NCBI GenBank assembly: GCA_002420145.1
Contig: DIHL01000023.1
Span: 1-64,000, forward strand
Source: Bacteroidetes bacterium UBA5697
GTDB lineage: Bacteria > Bacteroidota > Bacteroidia > B-17B0 > Aurantibacillaceae
Reading direction: 5' to 3'
DNA: 64,000 bases
The translations under genes were made by a program, and so were the position numbers. The notes beneath the pieces were generated by a model that saw only the letters and a program-made list of their open reading frames with translations, ran no database searches and had not been told where the DNA came from. Positions 9,194 through 17,686 of the stretch are shown in pieces. The stretch's first letter is position 1. Each line of letters begins with the position of its first letter.

Positions 9194-10183
9194 ATGAAAC
9201 TTAGAATAGGCGATAAGGTTCGTTTTTTGAACGAAGTAGGTGAAGGAACGATCACACGATTTAAAGATAAAGAAACTGTTTTTGTGGTGATGGCTGATGG
9301 TTTCGAAATCCCTTATTTGTGTAAACATTTGGTGCCTATTCATACGGAACTGATTTTAAATCCAGAAGTAGAAAATATTGAAATGGAATTAGAAACCATT
9401 TTATCAGATTCTATTTATTTTATTATTGAACCCGATCATGAAATGCCTGCCTTGGTAAGTGACTATAAATTTTATTTATTTAACTCGTCTTCTTACAACG
9501 TGTTGTTTTCCTATTCTGTAAAAGATGACGAATATTTTCAAACCCTAAAACACGGTGAGTTGGGTGCGTATCAAAAAGTGTTTTTAAAACAAGTCAAGAA
9601 AAACTTTTTTAAAGAATATGCGTATCATAAAATAGAATGTTTGTTTTATAAAAACATGCATTACAAATCTCAAATTCCGTTAGCAGAGATTTTATACATT
9701 AATGATAAAATCATGTCTCAGTCAACTTTAATACAACATAACGAATTTAAATTTCCCGTGTACGCTTATATTTTAAAGGAAAACTTCCTTGATAAAGAAG
9801 TGGTTGAAAAGACCATTACCATGGAGGATTTAACACGATTAAAAGCGATTAAAGAGTTCAAGCAGCCTCAAAAAATGTCAGTGGCTAAGCAACGTATTAA
9901 AGATTTAACTAAAGAAATTGATTTGCATATTGAAGAGTTAGTAGATTCTCACAGTGGATTAACGAATCATGAAATTTTATCTATTCAACTTGAACGCTTT
10001 GAAAAAGAGCTTCAATATTGTTTAAGTAATGGTATAAAAAAATTAATAGTGATACATGGTGTAGGAAATGGAAAACTCAAACAAGAGATTGCAGCTATTT
10101 TAAAAACAGTAGATGATATCGAATATTATGATGCTTCCTATAAAGATTATGGATATGGCGCTACTGAAGTAAGAATATATTAA
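9194..10183 (+). CDS. DUF2027 and Smr-domain protein
   Basis: 329 residues. The N-terminal part (about 1-50, MKLRIGDKVRFLNEVGEGTI) is the SH3-like DUF2027 module typical of Bacteroidota; a middle beta-rich part follows (60-220). The C-terminal Smr domain (about 245-329) begins at EIDLHIEEL and carries the catalytic-loop motif HGVGNGKLK (about 287-295). Known: Smr domains nick or cleave nucleic acids, in MutS2 acting on recombination intermediates or stalled ribosomes; stand-alone DUF2027-Smr proteins are not characterised. It begins 4 bases after comEC, so the two are probably co-transcribed, which agrees with a DNA-processing role. Confidence 0.88.
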   Translation: MKLRIGDKVRFLNEVGEGTITRFKDKETVFVVMADGFEIPYLCKHLVPIHTELILNPEVENIEMELETILSDSIYFIIEPDHEMPALVSDYKFYLFNSSSYNVLFSYSVKDDEYFQTLKHGELGAYQKVFLKQVKKNFFKEYAYHKIECLFYKNMHYKSQIPLAEILYINDKIMSQSTLIQHNEFKFPVYAYILKENFLDKEVVEKTITMEDLTRLKAIKEFKQPQKMSVAKQRIKDLTKEIDLHIEELVDSHSGLTNHEILSIQLERFEKELQYCLSNGIKKLIVIHGVGNGKLKQEIAAILKTVDDIEYYDASYKDYGYGATEVRIY

Positions 10184-10187
10184 AAAC

Positions 10188-10222
10188 AAAAAAGCCTTGT
10201 AATTTTTACAAGGCTTTTTAAT
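10188..10222. terminator. Bidirectional intrinsic terminator
   Basis: A stem AAAAGCCTTGTAA / TTACAAGGCTTTT with A-run and T-run on either side lies between two convergent genes (the Smr gene and kbl), so it can stop transcription from both sides. Confidence 0.85.
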
Positions 10223-10239
10223 TTTTAGAAACAAGATTC

Positions 10240-11430
10240 TTATTTAATCACTCCTAATTCTTTCCCTACTTTTTCAAAAGCAGCTAATGCTTTATCCAAA
10301 TGCGCTTTGGTATGAGCTGCTGATAATTGCACACGAATACGAGCTTGTCCTTTTGGAACAACAGGGAAGAAGAATCCAATCACATAAATACCTTCTTGTA
10401 ATAATTTATCAGCAAACACTTGCGATAATTTAGCATCGTATAACATCACTGGTACAATTGCTGAATCACCTTCTTTAAATTCTAATCCAATTTTACGTAA
10501 GCCTGTTTTAAAATAAGTAATGTTACTTTCTAAAGTATCTCTTAATTCGGTTGTTTCGCTTAACATATCAAATACCGCAATACTAGCACCAACAATTACT
10601 GGGGATAATGAATTTGAAAATAAATATGGACGAGAACGTTGTCTTAAAATTTCAATCACTTCTTTTTTACCAGTTGTAAATCCACCCATCGCTCCGCCTA
10701 ATGCTTTACCTAATGTACCAGTGATGATATCCACACGGTTCATCACATTTTTTAATTCAACTGTTCCACGACCAGTTTTACCAATAAAGCCAGAAGCGTG
10801 GCTTTCATCTACCATAACTAAAGCATTGTATTTATCTGCCAAATCACAAATTTTATCCAAAGGAGCAACAAAACCATCCATACTAAATACACCATCTGTT
10901 ACAATGATACGGTAACGCTGTGCCTGTGCTTTAATTAATTGCTCTTCTAAATCTGCCATGTCGCAGTTTTTGTAGCGGTAACGTTGAGCTTTACACAAAC
11001 GCACACCATCAATGATAGAAGCGTGATTTAATTCATCAGAAATAATCGCATCTTCTTCTCCAAATAATGGTTCAAATACTCCACCATTAGCATCAAATGC
11101 TGCAGCGTATAAAATGGTGTCTTCTTGACCTAAAAAGTTTGCAATCTTTTTTTCTAAGGTTTTATGAATATCTTGAGTACCACAAATAAATCGAACAGAT
11201 GACATACCATATCCGTGAGAATCTAAAGCAGCTTTTGCTCCTTCAATTACTTTTGGATGAGATGATAAACCTAAATAGTTATTGGCGCAAAAAATAATTA
11301 CTTCTTTTCCGTCGCTAACTTTTACGCTAGCGCCTTGAGGAGTAATAATCACACGTTCTTTTTTGAACAAACCATTTTGTTCTATTTCGTTTAATTGACT
11401 TTGTAAATGCTCTTGAAATTTTCCGTACAT
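10240..11430 (-). CDS. kbl: Glycine C-acetyltransferase (2-amino-3-ketobutyrate CoA ligase)
   Basis: 396 residues, the full family length. It is a fold-type I PLP enzyme that cleaves 2-amino-3-oxobutyrate with CoA into glycine and acetyl-CoA, the second step of threonine breakdown, in the cytosol. Seen: NYLGLSSHP (about 51-59), CGTQDIHK (83-90), SDELNHASIIDG (131-142), the PLP-aspartate region VMVDESHASG (205-214), and GTLGKALGG with the Schiff-base lysine at 242. The paralogous 8-amino-7-oxononanoate synthase is the alternative, but length and sequence fit Kbl better. No tdh gene is adjacent. Confidence 0.93.
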   Translation of the reverse strand: MYGKFQEHLQSQLNEIEQNGLFKKERVIITPQGASVKVSDGKEVIIFCANNYLGLSSHPKVIEGAKAALDSHGYGMSSVRFICGTQDIHKTLEKKIANFLGQEDTILYAAAFDANGGVFEPLFGEEDAIISDELNHASIIDGVRLCKAQRYRYKNCDMADLEEQLIKAQAQRYRIIVTDGVFSMDGFVAPLDKICDLADKYNALVMVDESHASGFIGKTGRGTVELKNVMNRVDIITGTLGKALGGAMGGFTTGKKEVIEILRQRSRPYLFSNSLSPVIVGASIAVFDMLSETTELRDTLESNITYFKTGLRKIGLEFKEGDSAIVPVMLYDAKLSQVFADKLLQEGIYVIGFFFPVVPKGQARIRVQLSAAHTKAHLDKALAAFEKVGKELGVIK

Positions 11431-11519
11431 AATGTTGAATTTTGAGATACAAATTAAAGAATATTCACTGATTTTAAGGATTTTTTAGCCTTAAATATTC
11501 TATAAATTATAAAATTTCG

Positions 11520-11527
11520 TATATTTG
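11520..11527 (+). promoter_or_regulatory. -7 promoter box of tRNA-Leu
   Basis: TATATTTG fits the Bacteroidota -7 consensus TAnnTTTG exactly and lies 11 bases before the tRNA, as expected for a stable-RNA promoter. No clear -33 TTTG was found at the usual distance. Confidence 0.55.
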
Positions 11528-11538
11528 ACCTCCTAAAC

Positions 11539-11618
11539 GCGCACGTGGCGTAATTGGTAGCCGCGCCAGACTTAGGATCTGGTCCGTGAGGGTGGGGGTT
11601 CGAGTCCCTTCGTGCGTA
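11539..11618 (+). tRNA. tRNA-Leu (anticodon TAG)
   Basis: The cloverleaf folds by eye: acceptor GCGCACG (11539-11545) with CGTGCGT (11611-11617) and discriminator A; D arm with AATTGGTAG; anticodon stem CCAGA/TCTGG around loop CTTAGGA, anticodon TAG at 11573-11575, reading CTA; an extended variable arm as in class II tRNAs; T arm GGGGG-TTCGAGT-CCCTT. CCA is not encoded. The terminator follows within 3 bases, so it is a single-gene unit. Confidence 0.96.
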
Positions 11619-11620
11619 CA

Positions 11621-11650
11621 AAAAAGCCTCTTAGAAATAAGAGGCTTTTT
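11621..11650. terminator. Bidirectional terminator after tRNA-Leu
   Basis: A perfect 13-bp stem AAAAAGCCTCTTA / TAAGAGGCTTTTT closed by a GAAA tetraloop. It ends the tRNA transcript and also that of the convergent phnA-like gene. Confidence 0.9.
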
Positions 11651-11655
11651 TATGA

Positions 11656-12213
11656 TTAATTTTTCTTAGTGTATTTACAAAGTATCACAATCGTTTGATC
11701 GTTTATCTTGCCCTCCACTTGTTCAACATTATCGTGAACTAATTTTATTTTTTTCACTACAGTTCCTTTTGAAGCGGTAAAGTTTGTTCCTTTAACATTT
11801 AAGGCTTGAGTTAAAACAATGGTGTCGCCATTTTCTAATGTATTTCCATATGCATCTTTATGAACATCTGCTACTTCAAAAGCGCTTAATGCCCATTGAG
11901 TGACATTCTCATCTAAATCAACTGAGCTAATTAAATTGTTTGCCCAATCTTCTTCTTTATAGTTTTGTAAAATTCTATAACTTAAAGCTTGTACGCTTGG
12001 CTCCGGGCTCCAAATACTTCCTTCTAAACAACGCCAGTGAAAACTTGCATCTTTGCTGTCAATTGCCTCTAAACAAGTATTACATAATGCCACTTGGTTT
12101 TCAATGGATTCATCATTTTTTGGAGATACAGTATATTCATGCGCAGCAGGTTCGCTATTACATAATTCACATAATTCTCCGTTGCGTTCTTTAAGTTTTT
12201 GGCTAATTGACAT
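11656..12213 (-). CDS. PhnA-family zinc-ribbon protein
   Basis: 185 residues. The N-terminal zinc ribbon has two Cys pairs, CELC and CNTC (about residues 14-17 and 44-47). A middle part includes FHWRCLEGSIWSPEPSVQALSYRIL, and the C-terminal PhnA SH3-like domain (about 118-185) has DAYGNTLENGDTIVLTQALNVKG followed by KGTVVKKI. Known: the family is named after E. coli PhnA, which is not required for phosphonate use; the function in Bacteroidota is unknown. It is monocistronic, closed by the terminator shared with tRNA-Leu. Confidence 0.88.
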   Translation of the reverse strand: MSISQKLKERNGELCELCNSEPAAHEYTVSPKNDESIENQVALCNTCLEAIDSKDASFHWRCLEGSIWSPEPSVQALSYRILQNYKEEDWANNLISSVDLDENVTQWALSAFEVADVHKDAYGNTLENGDTIVLTQALNVKGTNFTASKGTVVKKIKLVHDNVEQVEGKINDQTIVILCKYTKKN

Positions 12214-12279
12214 AGAGTGAGGTTAAAAGGTCTATAAATTTGAAAGACCAAAAGTATAAGATTATTTTAAATGGAATGA

Positions 12280-12735
12280 TTATTTTTTCCTGATATAAAT
12301 CTCATTTTTTGCAATGGCATATAAATCTCCAGTTTTCGAGTAAATTTCTATAGTGTATGATTTTACAAAAACACCTTTGTTATTTAAAGCTTCCTCAACT
12401 TCATTAATCATGTCATCTGTTATCGAGATACGATAATGTAAATCTGTTCTTCCTGGCCTTAAAAATCGTATGCTTGCTCCTTTTAGCCAAACACTAATAT
12501 GATAATCTTTATGTTTTAATATTTGTCCAAATAGCATAGCATAAAAAGGATCAGTAGCGGTATAAATTGTCCCACCAAAAATGGCTTTTCCAAAATTAAG
12601 TGTAATTAAACTGCGATTTATTTTCACTTCAGCCCCTTTAAATCCAGCGTCAACATTTCGTATCCAAATACGTTGTAGTAGCAAAGGTGGATATAACCTC
12701 ATGCCCCATTTAAGTGTATTTTCAGATACTTTCAT
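12280..12735 (-). CDS. DUF4442 hot-dog-fold protein
   Basis: 151 residues, no signal peptide. The motif FGGTIYTATDPFYAMLFGQILKH (about 53-75, an active-site-like helix of hot-dog proteins) and LKGASIRFLRPGRTDL point to the DUF4442 branch of the thioesterase/YiiD superfamily. A plausible role is acyl-CoA or acyl-ester hydrolysis, but this is family-level inference. Its start lies inside the 3' end of the AraC-regulator gene (14-base overlap), so the two are translated from one mRNA. Confidence 0.8.
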   Translation of the reverse strand: MKVSENTLKWGMRLYPPLLLQRIWIRNVDAGFKGAEVKINRSLITLNFGKAIFGGTIYTATDPFYAMLFGQILKHKDYHISVWLKGASIRFLRPGRTDLHYRISITDDMINEVEEALNNKGVFVKSYTIEIYSKTGDLYAIAKNEIYIRKK

Positions 12736-13603
12736 ATTTATAGTTTTTTAAAAAGTGAAGAGGTGTTTGACCACAATTTTTTTTGAAGAAGCGAGAAAAA
12801 TAAGAATTATCATCATAACCCAATTCGGCAGCAACTTCCGAAACAGTATGTTTGTTATGAATTAATAATCGCTTAGCTTCTATAATAATACGTTCTGTTA
12901 TTAGTTCAGAAGTGGTTTTGTTTAAACACTCTTTACAAATACGATTTAAATGTTTTTCGCTTATATTCATTAAACAGGCATACTCATGAGCATATTTTTT
13001 TGTTTTAAAATATACATCAATATAATGCTCGAGCTTTCGAAGCTTTAATAGATAAGTTTCATTTTCAATTTTTGTAGCAGGTAAGTAGTGTCTTGATAAT
13101 TCTATATAAACTAATGAAATTAGAGAATGAATTTTTTCATATTTCATGAGTTCATTTGCCTGATACTCTTCTACAATTACTTTAAATGTTTTCTGTAGTT
13201 CTTCAAAAGCTTTTTTCTTAAGCAAAACTTGTGGAGGATTGTGAATAGAATTAAAAAAAGGATAATCTAAAATGCTAGATAGTGTAAATCCTTTATCATA
13301 AAAATTTCCTGTATGAAAAAATACATATCCGTCAATGTCTTTCGATAAAATCCAGTGATGCATTTGACCTGGCCTCATTAAAAAAATGGTTCCAGGTTTT
13401 ATATCATAGGTATTAAAATCTATTTCGTGTGTGCCGCTACCTTTTGTAAACAAAACAATTAAGTAAAAATCGTGTTTGTGCGGTTCTGCAACAATATGAT
13501 GATGTTTAATGTGTGGAATAAAATAGTTGGCATAAAAATCAGTATTTAAAGTGTCTTCTTTAAAGTGTTTGATATTATATATTGGGAGCAACTTTTTCAC
13601 CAT
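12722..13603 (-). CDS. AraC-family transcriptional regulator with cupin sensor domain
   Basis: 293 residues. The N-terminal cupin-like domain (about 25-120) has EPHKHDFYLIVLFTKGSG and PGTIFLMRPGQMHHW, the double-stranded beta-helix His motifs. A helical linker (about 130-190) leads to two HTH units (about 195-293), ending with the AraC signature VAAELGYDDNSYFSRFFKK followed by GQTPLHF. Known: such proteins bind a small ligand and activate nearby genes. The overlap with the DUF4442 gene suggests coupled expression; DUF983 lies on the other side of the divergent 100-base gap and is a possible target. Confidence 0.9.
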   Translation of the reverse strand: MVKKLLPIYNIKHFKEDTLNTDFYANYFIPHIKHHHIVAEPHKHDFYLIVLFTKGSGTHEIDFNTYDIKPGTIFLMRPGQMHHWILSKDIDGYVFFHTGNFYDKGFTLSSILDYPFFNSIHNPPQVLLKKKAFEELQKTFKVIVEEYQANELMKYEKIHSLISLVYIELSRHYLPATKIENETYLLKLRKLEHYIDVYFKTKKYAHEYACLMNISEKHLNRICKECLNKTTSELITERIIIEAKRLLIHNKHTVSEVAAELGYDDNSYFSRFFKKNCGQTPLHFLKNYKYESI

Positions 13604-13703
13604 ATAAATATACTAAAATGTCTTTATTGTGCTATACAATGTTATTTTAATTATAGTACTATAAGCACTCTAATGAGTAATTTTGTTAATAAAATTAGTA
13701 AAC

Positions 13704-14081
13704 ATGAATAATATTAATCATTCAAAACCAACTAAGGATAATCTAATAAAATTAATTCTTAAAGAAAAATGTCCGAATTGTGGAAAGGGAGATGTGTATC
13801 AAAAAAAGAAACATCTGTTGGAATTACCTATCATGAATGATAGATGCAATGATTGCAATTATTATTTTGATAGAGAGCCTGGTTATTTTTTGGGCGCCAT
13901 GTATATTAGCTATGGCTTAGCTGTATTACAGGGAATTATTACTTTTTTAATACTTTATTTTTTCTTTCCAAATACACCTACCATTTGGGTTGTTTTAATG
14001 ATTCTAGCTGTTATTTCTCTGTTTTCTTTAAAAAACTATAAACTTTCTAGAATTATATATATCCATATTTTTCCTTATTAA
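13704..14081 (+). CDS. DUF983 membrane protein
   Basis: The ATG at 13704 is chosen over an in-frame TTG seven codons upstream because the family normally starts just before the zinc motif. 125 residues: a Cys4 zinc ribbon, CPNCGKGDVY (about residues 24-33) and CNDCNYYFDREPGYFLGAMYIS, then two membrane segments (about 67-85 and 88-105). Known: DUF983 proteins are small inner-membrane proteins, some found near cytochrome-oxidase genes, function unknown. The gene stands alone between a divergent AraC gene and an unrelated gene. Confidence 0.85.
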   Translation: MNNINHSKPTKDNLIKLILKEKCPNCGKGDVYQKKKHLLELPIMNDRCNDCNYYFDREPGYFLGAMYISYGLAVLQGIITFLILYFFFPNTPTIWVVLMILAVISLFSLKNYKLSRIIYIHIFPY

Positions 14082-14158
14082 TAAGGGATTAACATATTTT
14101 TTGAATCGCATTATGGAATTTGTTGTTTGCTGGCATCTAAATTGCAAAAACAAACATT

Positions 14159-14728
14159 ATGGAAATTTCAATTCAAAAACCTTGTCACGAAAACTGGGAT
14201 GCTATGACTCCAAACGAACAAGGTGCCTTTTGTGGTAAATGCGTAAAAACAGTAGTTGATTTTAGTAATAAATCAATAGAAGAGATTAAAGAATTTTTTA
14301 TTGGCAAAAAAGATGAAAAGGTTTGTGGTCGCTTTGACAAAACACAATTAACTGCTTTAAGCTTTGATGCATTTTACAATGAGTTTAAAGGGTTTCATTT
14401 CACAAAACGATTTGCAGTTATTTTGTTTTTTACATTTGGTATGTGGTTGTTTAATGCTTCTTCTGGCGTTGCCCAAACGCAACAACCAATTAAAGGAGAT
14501 GTGCAAGTTGACCATAATGTTATGGGGGGTGTGAGAGCAAATCCAATGCCTAAAGACACAACTAAAACTTGTGTAAAACCAAAACCAGGAACAAAAGTTG
14601 TTAAAGGAAAAGTAAAATACGTAAAGGCTGAGTTAAAACCAGCACCAGAAATTAAAATGGGTGAAGTGGTTGCTGAACCAGTTAAAAAAGAAGTTGTAAA
14701 ACCCCAAAAACCTAAAGCAAAGAGATAA
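14159..14728 (+). CDS. Cys-motif protein with one membrane helix and Lys/Pro-rich tail, unknown function
   Basis: 189 residues. The cytoplasmic N-terminus has a conserved-looking module: PCHENW (Cys9), MTPNEQGAFCGKC (Cys25, Cys28), VVDFSNKS and a CGRF (Cys56). These four Cys could bind a metal. Then comes one membrane helix (about 83-103), and a periplasmic tail rich in Lys and Pro (about 115-189). Known by recollection: this N-terminal module recurs in Bacteroidota ahead of a membrane helix and carboxypeptidase-regulatory or TonB-like tails. Here the tail has no recognisable domain. It is followed by a strong terminator, so it is transcribed alone or with DUF983. Function not assigned. Confidence 0.72.
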   Translation: MEISIQKPCHENWDAMTPNEQGAFCGKCVKTVVDFSNKSIEEIKEFFIGKKDEKVCGRFDKTQLTALSFDAFYNEFKGFHFTKRFAVILFFTFGMWLFNASSGVAQTQQPIKGDVQVDHNVMGGVRANPMPKDTTKTCVKPKPGTKVVKGKVKYVKAELKPAPEIKMGEVVAEPVKKEVVKPQKPKAKR

Positions 14729-14738
14729 CTTATAAAAT

Positions 14739-14773
14739 AAAAAGCCCTATGAATGATTTCATAGGGCTTTTTT
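14739..14773. terminator. Bidirectional intrinsic terminator
   Basis: A 15-bp stem AAAAAGCCCTATGAA / TTCATAGGGCTTTTT with a 4-base loop between two convergent genes. Confidence 0.88.
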
Positions 14774-14791
14774 ATAAACGGATGTTTTTAA

Positions 14792-15712
14792 TTAATCCAA
14801 TCGTAAGCTTGTGTTGCCAATAATTACACCATCACAAACAACTTCAATAATATAATTACCTGCTACTAATGGATCTTTACCTTCACAGTAAGTAACTCCA
14901 CTAATCTCAGCATTTGCATAATTTAAAGCTTGTTTGCCAGCAAAATATCCGCTTGATTTATCAAAAGTAAAGCGGTAATTGTCATCGTAATTTTTTGCCA
15001 TTTCTTTCCCATCAGGAGTAACAATTCTTACATAGACTGTTTTTTCTCCCGCTTTAGCTATTTTGTTTTCTCCTAAAGAAAAAGACACTTTAATTTTCTC
15101 GGTACGAGAAGCTTTACTTGTTTCGCTTTCTTTTTTACCACCATTTTTAAATTTAACGCCTTTTGCTACAACATTAAAGCAAGTCAAAATAGACCCTTTT
15201 TGAATGGTTGCTTTTAAATCTTCTTTTTCTTTGTTTAAGGTTGTTGTTTTACCTTTTTCAGAATCTAATTCTTTTAATACATTATCTTTCTCTACAATCA
15301 ATGTCTTATTTAATGTGCCTAATGAATCAATAGTTCTAACATAACCTCTCATGATTTGGCGTAATGTTTCAGATTCTTTTTTTAATTTAGAAATAATGTA
15401 AGCGTCACCTTTGTGTTTTTCGGCGTCTTCTAATAATTGAGTAATCTCAGCTTTTTTTGCTTCAATCTCAGCTTGTAAAGCCTTGTCGTTCGTTTCTAAA
15501 TTTTCAAAATCTTTTTGTAATTGCAATAATTCTCCCTTCACGTTATCACGCTCAACGATTACTTGTTCTTTTACAATAATTTCATTTGCAGCTTTATTTT
15601 TTTCTTGTGTGTACATCCAAAATGTAACACCATTGGTAATTGCCAATAAGGCAATTAAAATCCATAGAAGTCCTGATTTTTTACGATTTTCGTTCGACGT
15701 GCTTTCCTCCAT
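14792..15712 (-). CDS. Membrane-anchored coiled-coil protein, unknown function
   Basis: 306 residues. A short cytoplasmic start, one membrane helix (about 14-33), a long coiled coil (about 38-170, rich in Glu/Lys/Leu), then a beta-sandwich-like C-terminal domain (about 175-306) with CFNVVAKGVKFKNGGKKE and KTVYVRIVTPDGKE, ending IIGNTSLRLD. The topology is type II with the globular domain in the periplasm. Proteins of this plan are common in Bacteroidota and are sometimes misnamed chromosome-partitioning proteins because of the coiled coil. No catalytic motif is seen. The gene sits downstream of a C1 peptidase but is separated from it by a terminator. Confidence 0.75.
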   Translation of the reverse strand: MEESTSNENRKKSGLLWILIALLAITNGVTFWMYTQEKNKAANEIIVKEQVIVERDNVKGELLQLQKDFENLETNDKALQAEIEAKKAEITQLLEDAEKHKGDAYIISKLKKESETLRQIMRGYVRTIDSLGTLNKTLIVEKDNVLKELDSEKGKTTTLNKEKEDLKATIQKGSILTCFNVVAKGVKFKNGGKKESETSKASRTEKIKVSFSLGENKIAKAGEKTVYVRIVTPDGKEMAKNYDDNYRFTFDKSSGYFAGKQALNYANAEISGVTYCEGKDPLVAGNYIIEVVCDGVIIGNTSLRLD

Positions 15713-15748
15713 TACAAATTAATATTTCCCCAAAATTAGTATAAAAAT

Positions 15749-15785
15749 AAGAACCCTTAGCGAAAGTTTTTCACTAAGGGTTCTT
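15749..15785 (-). terminator. Intrinsic terminator of the C1 peptidase gene
   Basis: A 12-bp stem AAGAACCCTTAG / CTAAGGGTTCTT with an inner GAAA/TTTC extension; on the minus strand it is followed by a T-rich run. Confidence 0.8.
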
Positions 15786-15803
15786 AATTAGTTTATTTTA
15801 ACG

Positions 15804-16988
15804 CTATTGAACAATTCCTAATTTTTTAGCGATAGCTGCTGGAATAGCTTTTTTGTGTAACATAATACTAGTTGTTTTATATAACACATAAGCTTCAGAT
15901 GCGTAGAAATATCCATCGCACTCATTTCTATCTTTACCCCAAGAATTTTTCACAATATAATATGGCGTTGAGTTTTGGTCTTTTACTAAACCAACAATAT
16001 GCATTCCATGGTCATCTTGTGTTTCGTAATTATCAAACGCTAACTGACGATTTTCTTGAGTTACTTTAAATTGAGTATGTGGTTTTTTAACTAAGTCAGC
16101 TTTTTCTGCATCACTCATTTCCGAAAATGGCATTTCAGGAACAACAGCTAATCCTTCTTTAAATTTAAATCCTTTTTCGCTCACATCGGCTGCCCAAGCA
16201 AATGTAAATCCATTATTAATGGCGCTTTGCATCACTTCCTGAAATTCGTTGAGCGGCAAATTATACATTTGATCCCAATTCCAGTTATCGGGAACCTCTA
16301 ATGTAAATTTACTGTAAAATGGATGATGAGTAAATGAAGTTAAGAAAACATAATCGTCAGGATTAATACCAGTTGCTTCAGCATAAGTTTTTGGTGTATA
16401 TTCTTTTCCTTTGTAGGTAAATTTTTCTGGAGCTTTACCTAAAAAGGCATCGCAAGTACTTTCTACAGCGGTGTGCATAGCTTCAAAATCAATTTTATTG
16501 TTTTTGTCATCAGCCACTGCAGATGTAATTCCTTTTATGGTAGCCTCTAAGACAGAGTGATTATGAGCTTCTTTTAGGTTTTTCTTCCCAGGATATACTT
16601 CCTCAGGAACCAAACCATATTTTTTCATCACATTAACAACATCCGAAAATCCACCACCTTCGGCCATATTAGCTCGCCCGTGCATACGAACGTAGTTATC
16701 AGCTTTTAGTGGATATGCCTTTCTAGCAATATACATTTCTGCAAAATTAAAATCTTTGCCTTTTCCCATTCTAATTAATTCGCTTTCAAAAAATGACATA
16801 GATGAAAACGACCAACATGTTCCTGTTTGTCCTTGATTTTGAACAGCGTTAGCGTCTAAGCTTTTTACAACAGTAAATTTATATTCGCTACCTTTCATGT
16901 TTGAAAGAGGTTCCTGATAAGGAGCCTGTTGAGCTTTGCTAAATGTAAATGAGCAAATCGCTATGGTGGTGATAAATAATTTTTTCAT
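15804..16988 (-). CDS. C1B (bleomycin hydrolase-like) cysteine aminopeptidase, secreted
   Basis: 394 residues with a signal peptide (about 1-19, ending SKAQ). Papain-type catalytic residues are visible: QGQTGTCWSFSS with Cys58, DDHGMHIVG with His330, and VKNSWG with Asn348; the Gln of the oxyanion hole lies just before Cys58. The SLDANAVQNQGQTGTCW context and large insert between the Cys and His fit the bleomycin hydrolase/PepC branch, here exported, probably to the periplasm. Role: peptide or aminopeptide hydrolysis. Intact by length and residues. Confidence 0.92.
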   Translation of the reverse strand: MKKLFITTIAICSFTFSKAQQAPYQEPLSNMKGSEYKFTVVKSLDANAVQNQGQTGTCWSFSSMSFFESELIRMGKGKDFNFAEMYIARKAYPLKADNYVRMHGRANMAEGGGFSDVVNVMKKYGLVPEEVYPGKKNLKEAHNHSVLEATIKGITSAVADDKNNKIDFEAMHTAVESTCDAFLGKAPEKFTYKGKEYTPKTYAEATGINPDDYVFLTSFTHHPFYSKFTLEVPDNWNWDQMYNLPLNEFQEVMQSAINNGFTFAWAADVSEKGFKFKEGLAVVPEMPFSEMSDAEKADLVKKPHTQFKVTQENRQLAFDNYETQDDHGMHIVGLVKDQNSTPYYIVKNSWGKDRNECDGYFYASEAYVLYKTTSIMLHKKAIPAAIAKKLGIVQ

Positions 16989-17074
16989 ACGTAGATTTTA
17001 TTGTTTAGTTCTGTGAAATTAGAAATTATTAAACACTCAGTCATTTAATAATTGTTGACTGGTATAATATGAAG

Positions 17075-17455
17075 TTAATTGGCTTGTTTTATATATTTAA
17101 GAAGAAAGGAAATTTCAAAAACGGTAAATATTAAATACTGAATCATAAAATGACATGTAAATGCAAGCGCTTGTGGTTTATTGATGAGTGAATACACAAA
17201 CACAAAAATCATGCATACTAATAAACGAGCCATGCTCATGGCTAATGTTTTAAAAACAAATTCTTTAGATTGTTTGTCGCCTTTGGTTAATAAAGCATTT
17301 ACGCCCAATGTACTCAAAGCAAAAAAGATAGTTGGAATCCAAAAGTGATTGGTGCTAAAGTAACGATTAGGAATTTGACTTAAACCATATGAAAAAATTA
17401 ATGCCCCAATACATACTGTAATAAATTGTATGTAATATTTTTTTTGACTTTGCAT
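17075..17455 (-). CDS. Small four-helix membrane protein next to AtpZ (AtpI-like)
   Basis: 126 residues almost entirely hydrophobic, with four membrane segments (about 10-22, 34-51, 68-87, 95-118). Its ATG begins immediately after the AtpZ stop codon. Known by recollection: in many Bacteroidota a protein of this size lies between atpZ and atpB and is taken as an ATP-synthase-associated (AtpI-like) protein. The present gene points away from the atp operon, which lies 4.4 kb to the right. The role in F-ATPase assembly is inference from synteny only. Confidence 0.65.
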   Translation of the reverse strand: MQSQKKYYIQFITVCIGALIFSYGLSQIPNRYFSTNHFWIPTIFFALSTLGVNALLTKGDKQSKEFVFKTLAMSMARLLVCMIFVFVYSLINKPQALAFTCHFMIQYLIFTVFEISFLLKYIKQAN

Positions 17456-17686
17456 TTACTTATTTGGTTTTATAAAATCTTTTAAAACAATATACATCGC
17501 TAAAGCAATAGACACTAAACTTAAAATGATTGTGAAAATAGGAGTTGTGTTTTTATAATACTCATCTAGTTTATATCCACCATAGCAGCCTCCACCAATA
17601 ATAAGTGCCATTTGAATACCAAGAGCACTATATTTGGCATAAGCACTAAGCGGTTTGTGTGGCTGCTTCTCGTTTTTCACTGACAT
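17456..17686 (-). CDS. atpZ: AtpZ/AtpI-family protein
   Basis: 76 residues. Two membrane segments (about 20-38 and 49-68) with the family-type GGGCYGGYKLDEYY turn between them and a charged PNK end. Known: AtpZ/AtpI proteins help ring assembly and may form a Ca2+/Mg2+ channel with the F-ATPase. The first 41 bases overlap the 3' end of the bactofilin gene in another frame, so translation is probably coupled. Confidence 0.83.
   Translation of the reverse strand: MSVKNEKQPHKPLSAYAKYSALGIQMALIIGGGCYGGYKLDEYYKNTTPIFTIILSLVSIALAMYIVLKDFIKPNK

Noticed and set aside
11939..12251. ORFs on both strands within the PhnA gene
   Set aside because: They are shadows of the PhnA-like gene, which has recognisable zinc-ribbon and C-terminal motifs.
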